The translations under genes were made by a program, and so were the position numbers. This document shows positions 62,702 through 64,000 of a DNA stretch of 64,000 nucleotides, piece after piece. Positions within the stretch are counted from its first letter, which is position 1; each line of letters begins with the position of its first letter. The notes below the pieces were generated by a model. The model ran no database searches. It was given only the letters and a program-made list of their open reading frames with translations, and was not told the origin of the DNA. Origin of the DNA: an uncultured Duncaniella sp. (GTDB lineage Bacteria > Bacteroidota > Bacteroidia > Bacteroidales > Muribaculaceae); contig CAJTRI010000006.1 in the NCBI GenBank assembly GCA_910578615.1, positions 73,328 to 137,327 of the forward strand. The letters run 5' to 3'.

Positions 62702-62916
62702 CTAAGTATTATTTCGTCAGCTATATGTGTCAGATAAATTCACAGTTGAATTTTTCATCCTGCCTTTTCAAATCGCATGACATTACGTTAGACGGCATGG
62801 CTGAAATGATTGCTGAATCAAGAGGCGTAAGCGACCCGAAACAGGTTGTCATCTTAAGTCTTAAGGATTTGAGCAAAAAGGAATACGAAATGCTGAAAGG
62901 AGGCTCGGAACAATGA
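62698..62916 (+). CDS. Unknown 72-aa protein
   Basis: From MTKYYFVSYMCQINSQLNFS. A YVSY-like strand start with Cys residues, then LDGMAEMIAESRGVSDPKQVVILSLKDLSKKE helical and ending MLKGGSEQ. Not recognised. The start follows a strong SD; the upstream frame start at 62674 is less likely. The end KGGSE is encoded by the SD of the following GNAT gene. Confidence 0.6.
   Translation: MTKYYFVSYMCQINSQLNFSSCLFKSHDITLDGMAEMIAESRGVSDPKQVVILSLKDLSKKEYEMLKGGSEQ
62896..62903 (+). promoter_or_regulatory. Strong Shine-Dalgarno before the GNAT gene
   Basis: AAAGGAGG, 9 bases before ATG 62913, within the codons for KGG of the preceding protein. Confidence 0.75.
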
Positions 62917-63293
62917 TGATACAACGCCAAGTTTGGAACGACAAAGTGCGCTATCTGATAGCCGACGAACACGGCTCTGTGATGTTGGAGCTATACGAAG
63001 AACCTCAGCAATGGGGCGAGCATTACGGCACGGCATGGATATGGGGCTTGTATATCTTCCCCCACTCACGCCGCAAAGGAAACGCAAGGCGATTGCTTGA
63101 AGAAACTGAACATATAGCCGCCGAAGCGGGGCATAAGGACGTGTTTCTGCAATGGGAGGAAAGAAACACCATGCGTGCGATACTTGACTTCTACAAGCGT
63201 CAAGGCTACTGCGAGGTGGAAGCCGACAGCGATAGAACTGAAATTATGTTACGCAAATCATTAAAAGGAGGCTCGGAGTATGGAGAAGATTAA
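62913..63293 (+). CDS. GNAT-family N-acetyltransferase
   Basis: 126 residues. GNAT motif A region AWIWGLYIFPHSRRKGNARRLL (RRKGxG/A-type acetyl-CoA loop: RRKGNARRLL), motif B WEERNTMRAILDFYKRQGYCEVE. The substrate may be a protein or small molecule. It overlaps its neighbours by 4 bases (start) and 14 bases (end) and lies in the phage-like small-gene operon, a common location for accessory acetyltransferases. Confidence 0.85.
   Translation: MMIQRQVWNDKVRYLIADEHGSVMLELYEEPQQWGEHYGTAWIWGLYIFPHSRRKGNARRLLEETEHIAAEAGHKDVFLQWEERNTMRAILDFYKRQGYCEVEADSDRTEIMLRKSLKGGSEYGED
63264..63271 (+). promoter_or_regulatory. Strong Shine-Dalgarno before the Cys-rich gene
   Basis: AAAGGAGG, 8 bases before ATG 63280, within the GNAT C-terminal codons (LKGGSE). 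The 14 bases here match those at 62896 exactly (AAAGGAGGCTCGGA). Confidence 0.75.
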
Positions 63294-63495
63294 CGGAATA
63301 ATCGTAGAGGGTAAGGTATACAAAGAAAGCCGAGGCAGTTGTAAAGATTGCGATCTGCGAAAACGCTGTATGCTTGACGAGGAACGGTTTGATACAACCT
63401 ACTGCTCAATATTCGTACTTGGAAGTGGCGAGAATTTCCGCCACTCGCCGGAGCTGACGGAAAGGCTGAATAACTCGAAAACAAAAGAACAATGA
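63280..63495 (+). CDS. Small Cys-rich unknown protein, 71 aa
   Basis: MEKINGIIVEGKVYKESRG followed by SCKDCDLRKRCMLDEE and TTYCSIFVLG: four Cys in the order CxxC...C...C, probably metal-binding. Not recognised. Overlaps the GNAT and YopX genes. Confidence 0.65.
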   Translation: MEKINGIIVEGKVYKESRGSCKDCDLRKRCMLDEERFDTTYCSIFVLGSGENFRHSPELTERLNNSKTKEQ

Positions 63496-63938
63496 AAAGA
63501 CAAATAAAATTCAGAGGCAAACGCCTTGATAACGGAGAACGGATATTCGGCGACTTGATAGAAAATCAAGGACGCTACTTCATTTACCACGCGACAAGCG
63601 AAACAACGCTTGAAGATAACGATGACAACAAAATTACAGTCATTGCAGTGGAGATAGCCCCCGAAACGGTGGGTCAGTTCACCGGCTTGTGCGACAAGAA
63701 CGACAAGGAAATATACGAAGGCGACATAGTACACTACCAAGACTCTATGGGCTATTCATTTGTTAGCCCGATCGAATTTAGAGAGGGAAAATTCTGTATG
63801 AAAACAAAGTATAGCAATTGTATTACGTTCAGCAATAAAGGGCGATACAATGACGGCAAATGCTCGTTTGAATACAACATTGAACACGAGGTGTTAGGCA
63901 ACATCCACGACAACCCCGACCTCCTAAACGGCAAGTGA
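63492..63938 (+). CDS. YopX family protein
   Basis: 148 residues. YopX proteins are common in phages and integrated elements; their role is unknown. Matches: IKFRGKRLDNGE N-terminus, ETVGQFTGLCDKNDKEIYEGDIVHY centre, and LGNIHDNPDLL at the end. It starts within the last 4 bases of the preceding gene. Supports a prophage-like or conjugative-element context. Confidence 0.85.
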   Translation: MKRQIKFRGKRLDNGERIFGDLIENQGRYFIYHATSETTLEDNDDNKITVIAVEIAPETVGQFTGLCDKNDKEIYEGDIVHYQDSMGYSFVSPIEFREGKFCMKTKYSNCITFSNKGRYNDGKCSFEYNIEHEVLGNIHDNPDLLNGK

Positions 63939-63961
63939 ATAATAACAATAAATCGAAAATA

Positions 63962-64000
63962 ATGAAAAATAAAATCAAAACCCTTTTCTCAAAGGCGTAC
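63962..64000 (+). CDS. Start of a gene cut by the window end
   Basis: MKNKIKTLFSKAY, open to the last base. Nothing can be said about the product. Confidence 0.4.
   Translation, partial: MKNKIKTLFSKAY

Noticed and set aside
1..64000. CRISPR array, rRNA operon or intact insertion sequence
   Set aside because: No regularly spaced repeat units of 25-40 bases, no rRNA sequence, and no transposase frame were found.

Overview
The window looks like a chromosomal contig of a Bacteroidales bacterium. The evidence is a SusC/SusD pair, a TamL-type lipoprotein of the BamA family, LytS/LytTR and hybrid-style sensor proteins, and promoters of the Bacteroidetes form TTTG/TTG-N19-20-TAnnTTTG in front of many genes, mostly without Shine-Dalgarno sequences. 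Base composition near 50% GC and gene style fit Muribaculaceae, but that family assignment is a guess. Positions 1 to about 54,600 are ordinary chromosome. Positions 54,600 to 64,000 are the left part of an integrated mobile element whose other end lies outside the window.

Chromosomal part, left to right: the 3' end of leuB; a leftward pair encoding a 146-aa unknown and a giant DUF4132 protein; a rightward five-gene operon (fucO, aldo/keto reductase, amidohydrolase-type lactonase, zinc alcohol dehydrogenase, YjbR protein) that suggests deoxy-sugar oxidation plus lactaldehyde reduction; a leftward operon for a TolC-MacA-ABC efflux pump with its own LytS/LytTR pair; fabI; a YpfJ metallopeptidase; guaB; an L,D-transpeptidase; an nrnA-DUF4827-glmM operon; a tamL-gph-sensor protein operon whose sensor lacks the phospho-accepting histidine; a susC-susD pair; a MATE transporter; a flavodoxin-like oxidoreductase; a dusB-DUF2807-flippase-ogt operon; a cusBAC-chrA-chrA-folC operon; tilS; a GT2 glycosyltransferase; a SulP transporter; a DMT transporter; and tRNA-Gly(CCC).

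The mobile element starts at the 3' end of tRNA-Gly. It carries a tyrosine integrase under a palindromic operator-like site, a frameshifted HNH endonuclease gene, a leftover 3' end of another integrase, a serine recombinase, and a leftward block of small unknown genes preceded by a long structured leader. A gene-free, AT-rich kilobase (about 61.1-62.1 kb) follows, holding a possible structured RNA and a dense cluster of GTGACG-type repeats. A rightward operon of small genes comes last (unknown, lipoprotein, unknown, GNAT acetyltransferase, Cys-rich protein, YopX).

The most interesting points are: (1) a mosaic integrase next to an HNH gene and an orphan integrase 3' end, which looks like the footprint of intronless homing; (2) the GTGACG cluster, a candidate origin or transfer site; (3) strong AAAGGAGG Shine-Dalgarno sequences, unusual for this phylum, that also encode the KGG(S)E tails of the preceding proteins; (4) several genes whose promoters predict nearly leaderless mRNAs; and (5) the sensor protein with Tyr in place of the H-box His. 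No CRISPR array, rRNA or intact insertion sequence was seen. Base counts and alignments here were done by eye.
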